Below are positions 48,941 to 58,696 of a stretch of DNA of 64,000 nt, one piece after another. The DNA is from Hydrogenophaga taeniospiralis CCUG 15921 (GTDB lineage: Bacteria; Pseudomonadota; Gammaproteobacteria; Burkholderiales; Burkholderiaceae_C): assembly GCF_001592305.1 (NCBI RefSeq), contig NZ_BCWR01000011.1, positions 62,001 to 126,000 of the forward strand, read 5' to 3'. A program made the position numbers and the translations under genes. How positions within the stretch are numbered: the stretch's first letter is position 1; every line of letters begins with the position of its first letter. The notes below the pieces were generated by a model. It was not told the DNA's origin. It did not search any database and saw only the letters and a list, made by a program, of their open reading frames with translations.

Positions 48941-49897
48941 CTAGCCTATCCAGGACATGAGCAACATCACCAGACTGAGCGTGAACAGTGCCATCGCGGT
49001 GGACAGCCCCATGCCGGCGGTGATGGCCTCCTGGGCGACCTCGTAGCGCTGGGCAAACAGAAACACATTGGCGCCCATGGGCAGCGCGGCGGCCACCACC
49101 ATCACGGTCAGCGGCAGACCGTTGATGCCAAAGGCCCAGGCGCTCACACCCACCAGCAGCGGCAGCACCAGGTTCTTGGACGCGGTGATCCACAGCGTGG
49201 TGCGGATCTCGCCGCCCAGCGGGGTGCGCGCCATGGTCACGCCCACCAGCACCAGCGCCAGCGGACCAAAGGCACTGCCCAGCAACTGCAACGGCTTGTC
49301 CACCACCACGGGCAGCACCCAGCCGGTCTGCGCGAACAGCAGGCCGCACAGGATGGGCAGCGGAATGGGGTGGATCAGCGCGCTCTTGAAGGCCGACCAG
49401 GTGGTGGCCAGCACGTGCGGCTGCGCCTGGCCGTTGGCGCGGTTCTCGCGCGCCACGGCGAGTTCGAGCACCACCGTGGCGACGGTCAGCAGCGTCAGGG
49501 CATGGATCGACACCAGGGTGAGCAGCGTCACCAGGCCTTCCTTGCCGTACGCCAACTCGACCAGCGTGATGCCGATCATCACCAGGTTGGAGAACACACC
49601 GCCCAGCGCCAGCACCACGCTGCGCCGGTTGAAACCGCGCCAGGCGATCGAGGCGCCCAGCAGACCGAGCGCGGCCAGGAAATAGGCGGCCAGGGGCCGC
49701 AGGTCCAGCGTTTCGACGTGCACGGCGCTCATGGTGCGAAACAGCAGCGCCGGGATCAGCAGCAGGAACACGAGGTTGGAGAGGTCCTTGACCGCCTCGT
49801 CGCGTATCCAGTGCAGCCGCCCGGCGAGGAAGCCGGCGGCAATCAGCAGGAAGACGGGAGTGAGGGAGGCGACGACGGGGTGGGCAGCAAGGTTCAC
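48941..49897 (-). CDS. AEC-family (auxin efflux carrier-like) transporter
   Basis: 318 residues from a GTG at 49897 (no good ribosome site; a later start is possible). Ten hydrophobic segments in two halves, FSNLVMIGITLVELAYG and the late LPMGANVFLFAQRYEVAQEA being typical of the AEC/malonate-type carriers. Substrate unknown, probably an organic acid or amino-acid derivative. Confidence 0.85.
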   Translation of the reverse strand: MNLAAHPVVASLTPVFLLIAAGFLAGRLHWIRDEAVKDLSNLVFLLLIPALLFRTMSAVHVETLDLRPLAAYFLAALGLLGASIAWRGFNRRSVVLALGGVFSNLVMIGITLVELAYGKEGLVTLLTLVSIHALTLLTVATVVLELAVARENRANGQAQPHVLATTWSAFKSALIHPIPLPILCGLLFAQTGWVLPVVVDKPLQLLGSAFGPLALVLVGVTMARTPLGGEIRTTLWITASKNLVLPLLVGVSAWAFGINGLPLTVMVVAAALPMGANVFLFAQRYEVAQEAITAGMGLSTAMALFTLSLVMLLMSWIG

Positions 49898-49970
49898 CGG
49901 TCGATGGTATCGCCCGGGCGCCCGGCGGTCCGTCGCGGGGTCATTCGCGGCGCTGGCCGCTGGCCCCGCA

Positions 49971-50552
49971 TCACTTCACGCCGACGGCCTCGGTCATGCG
50001 GTAGTACAGGCCGTAGGGGTCATTCTTCAACACGTGGAACCGCCCCTCCACGACCACCGCGCCCTGGCTGTATTTGACCGGCGCCTTGGTGCGCACCTCG
50101 ACCATGCTCTCGGGCCCGCCGGGCGTGCAGAACGCGCAGGTCAGGGGCACCGACGCCAGCAGGAAATGGCGTTGCTGCTCACCCGCTTCGAGCGGCATCA
50201 TGAAGCCCTGGATACGCTGCGTCTTCTGGTCCAGCGTGTTCACGGCCGCGGGGTACACGGGCACGATGCGCCGGTTCTCGATGCGCGTCTTCACATCGGT
50301 GAGCACCGACCAAGGCAGCACGTCTTCGCGTGGCTTGAGCGGCGCAAACGGCGACAGCGGACTGTGCACACCCGCACCCTGGCCCTGCACATGCGGCAAC
50401 CCAGACGATGCCCCGGAACCCGACCCAGCACCCGTCACCGTTGACGGTTTGGCAGCCGGCACAGGCGCACCCAGCGGCGACGACAGCTGAGCGCTGGCCA
50501 GTCCGGAAAAACAAGCCAACAGCAAAAAGGTGCAACGAAAAAGAGGGTTCAT
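49971..50552 (-). CDS. DUF3299 secreted protein of the Zur cluster
   Basis: 193 residues. Sec signal peptide (about 1-21, FSGLASA), a Ser/Gly/Pro-rich linker, then the DUF3299 domain (about 75-193) with VNTLDQKTQRIQGFMMPLEAG and CAFCTPGGPESM (two Cys). DUF3299 genes occur with LolD/FtsX-like ABC transporters in Zur regulons of other proteobacteria. Its position downstream of the ABC genes here fits, but a palindromic repeat separates it from them. Molecular role unknown. Confidence 0.8.
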   Translation of the reverse strand: MNPLFRCTFLLLACFSGLASAQLSSPLGAPVPAAKPSTVTGAGSGSGASSGLPHVQGQGAGVHSPLSPFAPLKPREDVLPWSVLTDVKTRIENRRIVPVYPAAVNTLDQKTQRIQGFMMPLEAGEQQRHFLLASVPLTCAFCTPGGPESMVEVRTKAPVKYSQGAVVVEGRFHVLKNDPYGLYYRMTEAVGVK

Positions 50553-50574
50553 AAAAAAGAGGGGGAACTCCCAA

Positions 50575-50667
50575 CCCAGAACGCGGCGGAACCGGCTCCG
50601 CCGGGCCGCTCGCGTTGCCCCCTTGAGGGGGTGACGCGCCGCCAGTGCGGCGCGGCGCGGGGGTGGG
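50575..50667. repeat. GC-rich palindromic repeat inside the Zur-side operon
   Basis: AGAACGCGGCGGAACCGGCT flank and core as at 32252, then GCCCCCTTGAGGGGGTGACG and a GCGGCGCGGCGCGGGGG tail. It lies between the Cys/His-rich peptide gene and the DUF3299 gene, both on the minus strand. Confidence 0.7.
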
Positions 50668-50673
50668 CCGCAT

Positions 50674-50916
50674 TCAGTGGCTGTGTTTCATCCCGCAGTA
50701 TTTTCCTATCGCCAGACCCTTGCACGCGGCCTGGAGTTCCGCCAAACAGACATTTTCACCCTTGCCCGACTCCAGGCACTTGGCCGCGGCTTCGTGGGCG
50801 GCGGCCATGGCGCGGTGGCGCGCCACGTCTTCCTTGGTCTCCTGATCGGAGTGTTGGGCCAGGGCGGCGGTGCTCATCAGCGCCGCGGCGGCCAGGAACA
50901 GAAAAGTTGGTTTCAT
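50674..50916 (-). CDS. Small secreted Cys/His-rich protein
   Basis: 80 residues. Signal peptide (about 1-20, STAALAQ), leaving a ~60-residue mature peptide with four Cys (AKC, NVC, AAC, KYC) and five His, ending CGMKHSH. The ATG overlaps the permease stop (ATGA). Metal binding or disulfide stabilisation in the periplasm is plausible from composition and context; I recognise no family. Confidence 0.75.
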   Translation of the reverse strand: MKPTFLFLAAAALMSTAALAQHSDQETKEDVARHRAMAAAHEAAAKCLESGKGENVCLAELQAACKGLAIGKYCGMKHSH

Positions 50917-52133
50917 GGGAACGACCTCGAATTCAACAATGACATGACATCCACACGGTAAGCCCCGAGCGCCGGCACCAGCGCCGCCACCAGGGCCACC
51001 CCCAAAGCCAGCACGGGCACCCACACTTCGGTGGACACCCATTGCCAGCCCGCGATGGCGAGCGACTGCTCGGCCATCAACATCCCGCCCAGCAGCGCCG
51101 TCAACCCGTGCGCGGCCAGCAGGCCCAGCCCACAGGCCAGCACGGCCAGCCAGAAGGATTCACACAGCAGCAGCGCGCCCACCTTCCAGGGCGGCGCGCC
51201 CAGCATGCGCAGCATCGCCAGATCGGCACGGCGCTCGCGCACCGCGCTCCAGAGCGCGATGAACACCGACAGCGCCGCCACGCCGAGCAGCACCGCGCCC
51301 AGGCCCCGCAGCACCCGCGTGCCCACGCCCACCATGCCGAGCAGGCGTGTGATCTCCATCGCCGGGGCGGCGGCCTGCAGGGCGGTGCTGTCGTTGACGT
51401 AGCGCGGAAAGCTCAGCGCCGCGATCGGGCTGCGGTAGCGGATGAGCGCGAGCGTGACCTCGCGGTCGGCCTCGATGGCGGCGCGGTCTTCGTCGTCCAT
51501 GTCGTCGCTGGCATGCATGTCGTCGTGCACCCGCCAGACCGATTCGGTGGCGGTGAGGATCAGGCGGTCCAGCACGCAGCCGCAGGGAGCAAGCACGCCG
51601 GTCACCGCATAGTGCGAATCGCCATGCACCGCGCCGCCCGAGCCCAGGCCGTGCGCGCCCACGAAGCCCTGCCCGACCTGCAGGCCGGTGGCGCGCGCCA
51701 CCTGGGCGCCGAGCACCGCGTCCATGGGCCGCGCCCACAACGCGCCCTGGGCCAGCGTGGCGCCGTAGTGCGCCGGGTAGTCGGGCGTGGTGCCCACGAT
51801 GCGAAAGCCCTGCAGGTTGTCGCCCAGACTCAGCGGGATCAGCCGCGCCACCTGCGGGTGTTGGCTCAAGGCCTGCACCTCGGCCAGCGGGATGTTGCCC
51901 GGCGGCACGTCCAGGTGGAACACGCCCGCCAGAATCAGTTGCAGCGGGCTGCCCTTGGCACCCACCACCACGTCGATGCCGGCCAGATCGCGCTCGAACG
52001 CACGGTCGATCTGGTCCTGCGCGATCAGCACGAAGGCCATGGACGCCAGCCCGAGCGACAACAGCAGCAGGTTGAGCAAGGTGGCCAGCGGGCGCGACCA
52101 CAGGTAGCGCCAGGACAGCGTGAACACGTTCAT
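50913..52133 (-). CDS. FtsX-like ABC transporter permease
   Basis: 406 residues. MacB/LolC-type layout: helix at 15-40, a periplasmic domain of ~230 residues (VVVGAKGSPLQLILAGVFHL is a marker of this subgroup), then three C-terminal helices. It contains a His/Asp-rich stretch DDMHASDDMDDEDR in the periplasmic domain. Works with the ATPase next to it, coupled by ATGA. Probably an envelope mechanotransmission or export system within the zinc regulon. Confidence 0.85.
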   Translation of the reverse strand: MNVFTLSWRYLWSRPLATLLNLLLLSLGLASMAFVLIAQDQIDRAFERDLAGIDVVVGAKGSPLQLILAGVFHLDVPPGNIPLAEVQALSQHPQVARLIPLSLGDNLQGFRIVGTTPDYPAHYGATLAQGALWARPMDAVLGAQVARATGLQVGQGFVGAHGLGSGGAVHGDSHYAVTGVLAPCGCVLDRLILTATESVWRVHDDMHASDDMDDEDRAAIEADREVTLALIRYRSPIAALSFPRYVNDSTALQAAAPAMEITRLLGMVGVGTRVLRGLGAVLLGVAALSVFIALWSAVRERRADLAMLRMLGAPPWKVGALLLCESFWLAVLACGLGLLAAHGLTALLGGMLMAEQSLAIAGWQWVSTEVWVPVLALGVALVAALVPALGAYRVDVMSLLNSRSFP

Positions 52134-52792
52134 GGGCCGACCTCGCCGACCCGTTCGCCAAACGCCAGCACCTGCGCATCGGGCAGCGCTTGCCGCACGC
52201 GAGCGTCGTGTGTGGCGATCACCAGCGTGGCGCCGCAGCCCTGTGCGCTGCGCCGCAGCAGGCCGATGGCGGCGGCGCAGGCCGTGTCGTCCAGGCTGGC
52301 CGTGGGTTCGTCGGCCAGGATCACGCGCGGGCGCAGCAGCACGGCGCGCGCGAGCGCCACGCGCTGCGCCTGCCCGCCCGAGAGCTGGTGGGGCCGGCGT
52401 GCCGCGAGCGCCCCCAGCTCCAGCGCCGCCAGCGCCTGGGCGATGGCGGGCCGGTCCACCGGCAGGCCGGCGGCGAAGTGGGCCAGCGCGAGGTTGTCCG
52501 CCACGGTGAGCGCGTCGCTCAGGTGCAGCCGCTGCGGCAGGAACCCAATGCAGCGTGCGCGCCAGGCGTCGCGCGCGCCGCCGGCCAGCGAGGCCAGCGC
52601 CTGATCGGCCACCACCAGCTCGCCCTCGGTGGCCGTGAGCAGCCCCGCCGCCAGCGCCAGCCAGGTGGACTTGCCGCTGCCCGACGCGCCTCGCAGCAGC
52701 AGCGTGCGGCCCTGCTGCACAGTCACATCGTCAAAACGCAGCACCACCTGCCCGCGCGGGTAGGCGTAGGCCAGGCCACGGGTCCGGATCAC
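52130..52792 (-). CDS. LolD-like ABC ATPase, GTG start
   Basis: 220 residues from a GTG at 52792 that overlaps the zur stop as GTGA. Walker A GASGSGKST, signature LSGGQAQRVALARA, Walker B VILADEPTASLD. Partner of the FtsX-like permease. A longer N-terminus would run antisense-like through zur and is not supported. Confidence 0.87.
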   Translation of the reverse strand: MIRTRGLAYAYPRGQVVLRFDDVTVQQGRTLLLRGASGSGKSTWLALAAGLLTATEGELVVADQALASLAGGARDAWRARCIGFLPQRLHLSDALTVADNLALAHFAAGLPVDRPAIAQALAALELGALAARRPHQLSGGQAQRVALARAVLLRPRVILADEPTASLDDTACAAAIGLLRRSAQGCGATLVIATHDARVRQALPDAQVLAFGERVGEVGP

Positions 52793-53310
52793 GCCGACGG
52801 TTCCCGCGCGGGGCCGTCCGCCCCGGGTTGCACGCAGCTCGCGCAGGTGCCGTGCACCGACAGATCGACGCGCTGCCCCTGGTGGCCCAGCAGGGCCAGG
52901 GTACGGAACAGGTCGTCGGCCACGGCGCGTGTGGGTTCGCTGGCCTCGGTCAGGCGGAACTGGCGGTGGCAGGCGTCGCACTCGAAGCGCGGCACCACGC
53001 CCTCCTGCGGCGTGTCGGCCAGGCTGAAGCGCCAAGTGCGGGCGCCGTCGTCGGCGTGGCGCTGCAGCACGCCACAGGCCGCCAGCCGGTCCAGCAGGCG
53101 GTAGAGCGTGACGCGGTTGAGGTCCAGCCCCCGGGCCGTGAGCGAGGCCAGCACCTGGGCGTGGCTGAGCGCGCTCTGGGGGTTGCCCAGAAACAGCCCG
53201 AGCACGGCGCGCGTGGCCAGGGTGCGGCGCAGGCCGGCGCGCTCCAGGCGCGTCTGCAGCTCGGCGGGCACCGTCACCGGTTCTTTGGGGGGGCGTGTGG
53301 ACACGGGCAT
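52789..53310 (-). CDS. zur: Zur-like Fur-family zinc regulator
   Basis: 173 residues. Winged-helix N-domain (RLERAGLRRTLATRAVLGLF, LNRVTLYRLLDRLAACGVLQ) and a C-domain with structural CxxC pairs CDAC and CASC. Neighbouring znuCBA and the operators support Zur rather than Fur. It is the first gene of the minus-strand operon, so it probably controls its own expression as well as znuCBA. Confidence 0.88.
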   Translation of the reverse strand: MPVSTRPPKEPVTVPAELQTRLERAGLRRTLATRAVLGLFLGNPQSALSHAQVLASLTARGLDLNRVTLYRLLDRLAACGVLQRHADDGARTWRFSLADTPQEGVVPRFECDACHRQFRLTEASEPTRAVADDLFRTLALLGHQGQRVDLSVHGTCASCVQPGADGPAREPSA

Positions 53311-53321
53311 GCTTTCATTAT

Positions 53322-53366
53322 CGCAACAAAGTTGCGTTAATATCGACGTTACTGCAATTCAGTTGC
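53322..53366. promoter_or_regulatory. Two candidate Zur operators in the zur/znuC divergent promoter
   Basis: CGCAACAAAGTTGCG (53322-53336) is a perfect palindrome with an AAA centre. GCAATTCAGTTGC (53354-53366) fits the same pattern GCAAY-N3-GTTGC. Their centres are 31 bp apart, about three helical turns, in the 71-bp gap between the zur and znuC start codons. Confidence 0.65.
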
Positions 53367-53381
53367 AACAGTTTAAACCCC

Positions 53382-54200
53382 ATGCCACCACTCTCCCTCG
53401 CCTCGCCCGCCGAACCATCGGCTCCCGCGCTGGAACTGCGCGACCTCACCCTGGGCTACGACCGCCACCCGGCGGTGCACCACGTGAGCTTGCGCATCGC
53501 CCCGGGTTCGCTGGTGGCGCTGGTGGGGCCCAACGGCGCGGGCAAGTCCACCCTGATCAAGGCGCTGGCGGGCCAGCTCAAGCCGCTCAGCGGCGAGCTG
53601 CGCGGGCCGGCCCGCCAGCGCATCGCCTGGCTGCCGCAACACAGCGAACTCGACCGCAGCTTCCCGGTAGCCCTGCGCGACATGGTGGCCATGGGCCTGT
53701 GGCACCGCGTGGGCGCGCTGGGGCGCTTCACCGCCGAACACCGGCGGCTGTGCGACGCGGCGCTGGCTTCGGTCGGCCTCACCGGCTTCGAGCAGCGCGG
53801 CCTGGACACACTCTCGGGCGGCCAGTTGCAGCGCGCCCTGTTCGCACGCCTGATCCTGCAGGACGCGCCGGTGGTGCTGCTCGACGAGCCCTTCGCCGCG
53901 GTGGACAACCGCACCACCGACGACCTGCTCGCCCTGCTGCACCAATGGCACCGACAGGGCAAGACGGTGGTGGTGGTGCTGCACGACCTGGCGCAGGTGC
54001 GGGCGCACTTCCCGCTGACCCTGCTGCTGGCGCGCGAGCTGGTGGCCTGGGGGCCCACGGCGCAGGTGCTGACCGAGCCGCACTGGGCGCGGGCGCAGCG
54101 CATGCAGGAGCCTTTTGACGACGACGCGCCCCTGTGCGAGGCGCCGCCCGCCGAGGCCGCGCGGCCCCACGCCCACCCGGCGCAGGGAGCGCGGGCATGA
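53382..54200 (+). CDS. znuC: Zinc ABC transporter ATPase (ZnuC)
   Basis: 272 residues from the ATG at 53382. Walker A GPNGAGKST, signature LSGGQLQRALFARL, Walker B VVLLDEPFAAVD, and a His-containing C-terminus (HAHPAQGA). Energises ZnuAB. Overlaps znuB by 4 bp. Confidence 0.92.
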   Translation: MPPLSLASPAEPSAPALELRDLTLGYDRHPAVHHVSLRIAPGSLVALVGPNGAGKSTLIKALAGQLKPLSGELRGPARQRIAWLPQHSELDRSFPVALRDMVAMGLWHRVGALGRFTAEHRRLCDAALASVGLTGFEQRGLDTLSGGQLQRALFARLILQDAPVVLLDEPFAAVDNRTTDDLLALLHQWHRQGKTVVVVLHDLAQVRAHFPLTLLLARELVAWGPTAQVLTEPHWARAQRMQEPFDDDAPLCEAPPAEAARPHAHPAQGARA

Positions 54201-55105
54201 ACGACGCCGCCACGCTCTCCACCGGCTGGAGCCTGCTGCTGGCCAACCCGCTGCTCGGCCCTTTTCTCGAATTCGGCTTCATGCGCCGCGCGCTGCTGGG
54301 CTGCCTGGCACTCTCGCTGAGCGCCGCGCCAGTGGGCGTGTTCCTGATGCTGCGCCGCATGAGCCTGACCGGCGACGCCATGGCCCACGCCATCCTGCCG
54401 GGCGCGGCCATCGGCTACCTGGTCAGCGGCCTGTCGCTGGCGGCCATGACGGTCGGCGGCATCGCGGCCGGTCTCACCGTGGCCGTGGGCTCCGGCCTGG
54501 TGGCGCGCAACACCGTGCTGCGCGAAGACACCAGCCTGGCCGCGTTCTACCTGCTGTCGCTCGCGCTGGGCGTGCTCATCGTCTCGGTGCGCGGCAACAG
54601 CGTGGACCTGCTGCACGTGCTGTTCGGCACCGTGCTCGCGCTGGACGATCCCGCGCTGGCCCTGCTCGGCGGCATCTCGGCCGTGACGCTGGTTTCGCTC
54701 GCGCTGCTCTACCGCCCGCTGGTGCTGGAGTGCCTGGACCCGGGCTTCCTGCGCAGCGTGAGCGGCTGGAGCCCGGTGGCGCACTACGGCTTTCTCGCTC
54801 TGCTGGTGATCAACCTCGTGGCCGGCTTCCACGCGCTGGGCACGCTGATGGCGGTGGGCATCATGGTGCTGCCCGCGGCCACGGCGCGCTTCTGGGTGCG
54901 CCGCATCGGCCCGCTGCTGCTCGGCGCCACCGCGATCGCCCTGCTGGCCAGCCTGGCGGGCCTGCTGATCTCGTACCACGCCGACTGGCCCACCAGCCCG
55001 GTGATCGTGCTCAGCCTGGGCACGCTCTACCTCGCCTCCCTGCTCCTGGCTCCACACGGTGTGCTGCGCCAGCAGCGCCCCGCTTCTTCCCACCTACGCG
55101 CCTGA
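54197..55105 (+). CDS. znuB: Zinc ABC transporter permease (ZnuB)
   Basis: 302 residues, about nine helices of the ABC-3 family. MSLTGDAMAHAILPGAAIGY and the late GTLMAVGIMVLPAATARFW are conserved in ZnuB. ATG overlaps the znuC stop (ATGA). Confidence 0.92.
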   Translation: MNDAATLSTGWSLLLANPLLGPFLEFGFMRRALLGCLALSLSAAPVGVFLMLRRMSLTGDAMAHAILPGAAIGYLVSGLSLAAMTVGGIAAGLTVAVGSGLVARNTVLREDTSLAAFYLLSLALGVLIVSVRGNSVDLLHVLFGTVLALDDPALALLGGISAVTLVSLALLYRPLVLECLDPGFLRSVSGWSPVAHYGFLALLVINLVAGFHALGTLMAVGIMVLPAATARFWVRRIGPLLLGATAIALLASLAGLLISYHADWPTSPVIVLSLGTLYLASLLLAPHGVLRQQRPASSHLRA

Positions 55106-56071
<966 letters not shown>

Positions 56072-56144
56072 AGGCCACCACGGGCTTCACCGGCGCTGCC
56101 AGGCCCGCCACTCGCTGGCCATCGGACACTTTTTTTGCACGACC

Positions 56145-57710
56145 ATGACATCCCCCGCAGACTTCCATCATCACCGCCGCCATGTCCTGGGCATGGCGTC
56201 AACGGCCGCCCTGCTACCGTCGGCCTGGCCGCTGCTGTCCCACGCCCAAGGCACACCGCGCCCGCTCAAGGTCGTCTCGCCCTGGGAGGTGTCCAACCTC
56301 GACCCGTCCAAGACCGGCTACGTCTTCACCCGCCTGGAGATCGCCGAAACTCTGGTCGAAGTGAATGGCCAGGGCCTGCTCACCGGCGGTCTGGCGCGCA
56401 GCTGGAGCACGGCGCCCAACGGTCTGGAGTGGCGTTTTGCGCTGCGGCCGACCGCCCGCTTTCACGACGGCAGTGCCGTCACCGCCGAGGCCGTGGCCGC
56501 CTGCCTGCGGCGTGCGCTGGCGCAGCCCGGGGTCTTGCGCAACACCGGCCTGCAGCAGATCCAGGCGCACGGCGGCGAGGTGGTGTTCAGACTCGCCAAG
56601 CCGTTCAGCGCCCTGCCCGCCTTCCTGGCCCACAGCAGCGCGCTGATCCTCGCGCCGGCCGCGTTCGCGGCCGACGGCAGCGTCAAGCGCCTGATCGGCT
56701 CCGGCCCCTACCAGGTGGTCGAAGTGAACCCGCCGCAGTCGATGCGTGTGCGCCGTTTCGACGGCTACGACGGACGCCAACCCGTGATCGAGGCGGTGGA
56801 CTACCTGGGCGCTTCGCGGGGTGAGACCCGCGGCATGCTGGCCAGCAGCGGCCAGGCCGACCTGGTGTTCACGCACGACCCGGTGAGCTTCGGGCGCCTG
56901 CGCCAGAACCGCAAACTCCAGCTGCACATGCAGGCCCTGCCGCGCAGCATCTACCTCAAGGTCAACGCGGACCACCGCTTCCTGTCGGACCTGCGGGTGC
57001 GCCGCGCGCTGAGCCTGGCGCTGGACCGCCCCGGCATGGCCGCCTCGCTGCTGCGCGCGCCCGAAGCCGCCGCCTCGCAGCTGTTTCCGCCCGGCATGGG
57101 CGAATGGCATGTGCGCGGTCTGACACCCCTGACGCAGAACCTTGAACAAGCGCGCCAGCTGCTGCGCGCGGCCGGCTGGCAAGCGGCTGCCGATGGCATC
57201 TTGCGCAACCAAGACGGCCAGCCGTTCAAGCTCACGCTGCGCACCTTCTCCGACCGCCCCGAGCTGCCGCCCATGGCCACCGCCATCCAGGCCCAGTTCA
57301 AGGCCGTGGGCATCGACATGGCGGTCTCCGTCGGCAACTCCAGCGAGATCCCCAGTGGCCACCAGGACGGCACGCTGGAGCTGGCCCTGCTGGCGCGCAA
57401 CTACGGTCTGGTGCCCGACCCGCTGGGCACGCTGCTGCAGGACTTCGGCCCCCAGGGTGGCGACTGGGGCGCCATGGGCTGGCACAGCGCCCAGGTGAGC
57501 CAGACCCTGGCCGACATGAGCCGGTCGGTGGACCCCCAGCGCCGCTCGGCGCTGCGCGGCGCCATCGCCACCGTGCTGCAGGCCGAGCTGCCGGTGATCC
57601 CGGTGGCCTGGTACCAGCATTCGGTGACCGCGAGCCTGCGCCTGAGCAAGGTGAGCATCGACCCGCTGGAGCGCAGCTACCGCATCAGCCGCATGGGCTG
57701 GGCCGCGTGA
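56145..57710 (+). CDS. Family-5 substrate-binding protein of a metal/peptide-type ABC importer
   Basis: 521 residues. The N-terminus HHHRRHVLGMASTAALL looks like a twin-arginine signal. The mature protein is a DppA/NikA/CntA-type binding protein (LDPSKTGYVFTRLEIAETLV, WRFALRPTARFHDGSAV, GSGPYQVVE). It begins 73 bp after znuA with no Zur palindrome of its own, so it probably belongs to the znu transcript. Binding of nickel, zinc or an opine-type metallophore complex is inferred from context. Peptide uptake is the alternative. Confidence 0.8.
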   Translation: MTSPADFHHHRRHVLGMASTAALLPSAWPLLSHAQGTPRPLKVVSPWEVSNLDPSKTGYVFTRLEIAETLVEVNGQGLLTGGLARSWSTAPNGLEWRFALRPTARFHDGSAVTAEAVAACLRRALAQPGVLRNTGLQQIQAHGGEVVFRLAKPFSALPAFLAHSSALILAPAAFAADGSVKRLIGSGPYQVVEVNPPQSMRVRRFDGYDGRQPVIEAVDYLGASRGETRGMLASSGQADLVFTHDPVSFGRLRQNRKLQLHMQALPRSIYLKVNADHRFLSDLRVRRALSLALDRPGMAASLLRAPEAAASQLFPPGMGEWHVRGLTPLTQNLEQARQLLRAAGWQAAADGILRNQDGQPFKLTLRTFSDRPELPPMATAIQAQFKAVGIDMAVSVGNSSEIPSGHQDGTLELALLARNYGLVPDPLGTLLQDFGPQGGDWGAMGWHSAQVSQTLADMSRSVDPQRRSALRGAIATVLQAELPVIPVAWYQHSVTASLRLSKVSIDPLERSYRISRMGWAA

Positions 57711-58696
57711 TGCGCTGGCACCGCTGGAGCCGCCTGCTGTTGCAGGCGGTGTTCGCGCTGCTCGCCGTGGGCACGCTGTGTTTCGTGATGGCCGAGTCGC
57801 TGCCCGGCGATGCGGCCTACCGCATCGCGGCCGGCCGCTACGGTTACGACGTGGTCAGCACCGAGATCGCACAGGCCGTGCGCGCCGAGCTGGGCCTGGA
57901 CCGCCCGCCGGTCGAGCGCTGGGCCGCCTGGGTGGTGCAAGTGGCCCAGGGCCGGCTGGGCAACTCCATGGTGCTGGGCGACCCGGTGGTGGACCTGGTG
58001 CGCCACCAGCTCGGCCACACCGTCTACCTGTCCCTCGTGGCCTGGCTGATGGCGGTGGCGCTGGGGCTGACGCTCGGTCTGTGGACCGCGCTGCGCCCGG
58101 CCGGCTGGCTGCGCCGCGCGGTGGACGGCCTCAACACGGTGCTGCGGGCCAGCCCTTCGTTCCTGCTCGGCGTGCTGCTGTCCACCGTGCTGGCGGTGGA
58201 GCTGGACTGGCTGCCCGTCGCCGGGCACGGCGAGCTGGACCACGTGCTGCTGCCCGCGCTCACGCTGGCGCTCGCGCTGTGCCCGGGCTTCACCCAGGTG
58301 GTGCGCGACGCGGCCCTCAGGCTGCTGGGCTCCGACGCGTTCGAGTTCGCCCAGGTCAAGGGCCTGCCGCTGGCCGCCGCGCTGTGGCGCCACGCGCTGC
58401 CTCAGACGCTGCTGGCCACGCTGGCCTATGCGGGCGTGCAACTCGTGCTGCTGGTCGAGGGCATGGTGGTGGTGGAAACGCTGTTCGCCTGGCCCGGCAT
58501 CGGCCATGCGCTGGTGCACGCCGTCGTCGCGCGCGACGTGCCCATGATCCAGGGCACCGCGCTGGCCATGGCGCTGCTGTTCGTGCTGCTCAACGGACTG
58601 ATCGACCTGCTGCTGCACCGCCTGGACCCGCGCCTGGCCGACGCACAGGCCGCGCGGAAAGGCGGCGCCCCCCAAGCGCAGGAGAACGCCACATGA
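57710..58696 (+). CDS. ABC importer permease 1 (DppB/NikB-like)
   Basis: 328 residues. The ATG at 57710 shares its first base with the binding-protein stop (TGATG); a GTG one codon earlier also fits. First helix LLLQAVFALLAVGTLCFVMAE, then the permease domain with LGSDAFEFAQVKGLPLAAAL. Length and layout match NikB/DppB. Confidence 0.85.
   Translation: MRWHRWSRLLLQAVFALLAVGTLCFVMAESLPGDAAYRIAAGRYGYDVVSTEIAQAVRAELGLDRPPVERWAAWVVQVAQGRLGNSMVLGDPVVDLVRHQLGHTVYLSLVAWLMAVALGLTLGLWTALRPAGWLRRAVDGLNTVLRASPSFLLGVLLSTVLAVELDWLPVAGHGELDHVLLPALTLALALCPGFTQVVRDAALRLLGSDAFEFAQVKGLPLAAALWRHALPQTLLATLAYAGVQLVLLVEGMVVVETLFAWPGIGHALVHAVVARDVPMIQGTALAMALLFVLLNGLIDLLLHRLDPRLADAQAARKGGAPQAQENAT

Noticed and set aside
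56072-56144. Possible terminator between znuA and the next importer (T-run near 56131)
   Set aside because: The seven-T run is not preceded immediately by a stable hairpin, so I did not call a terminator.
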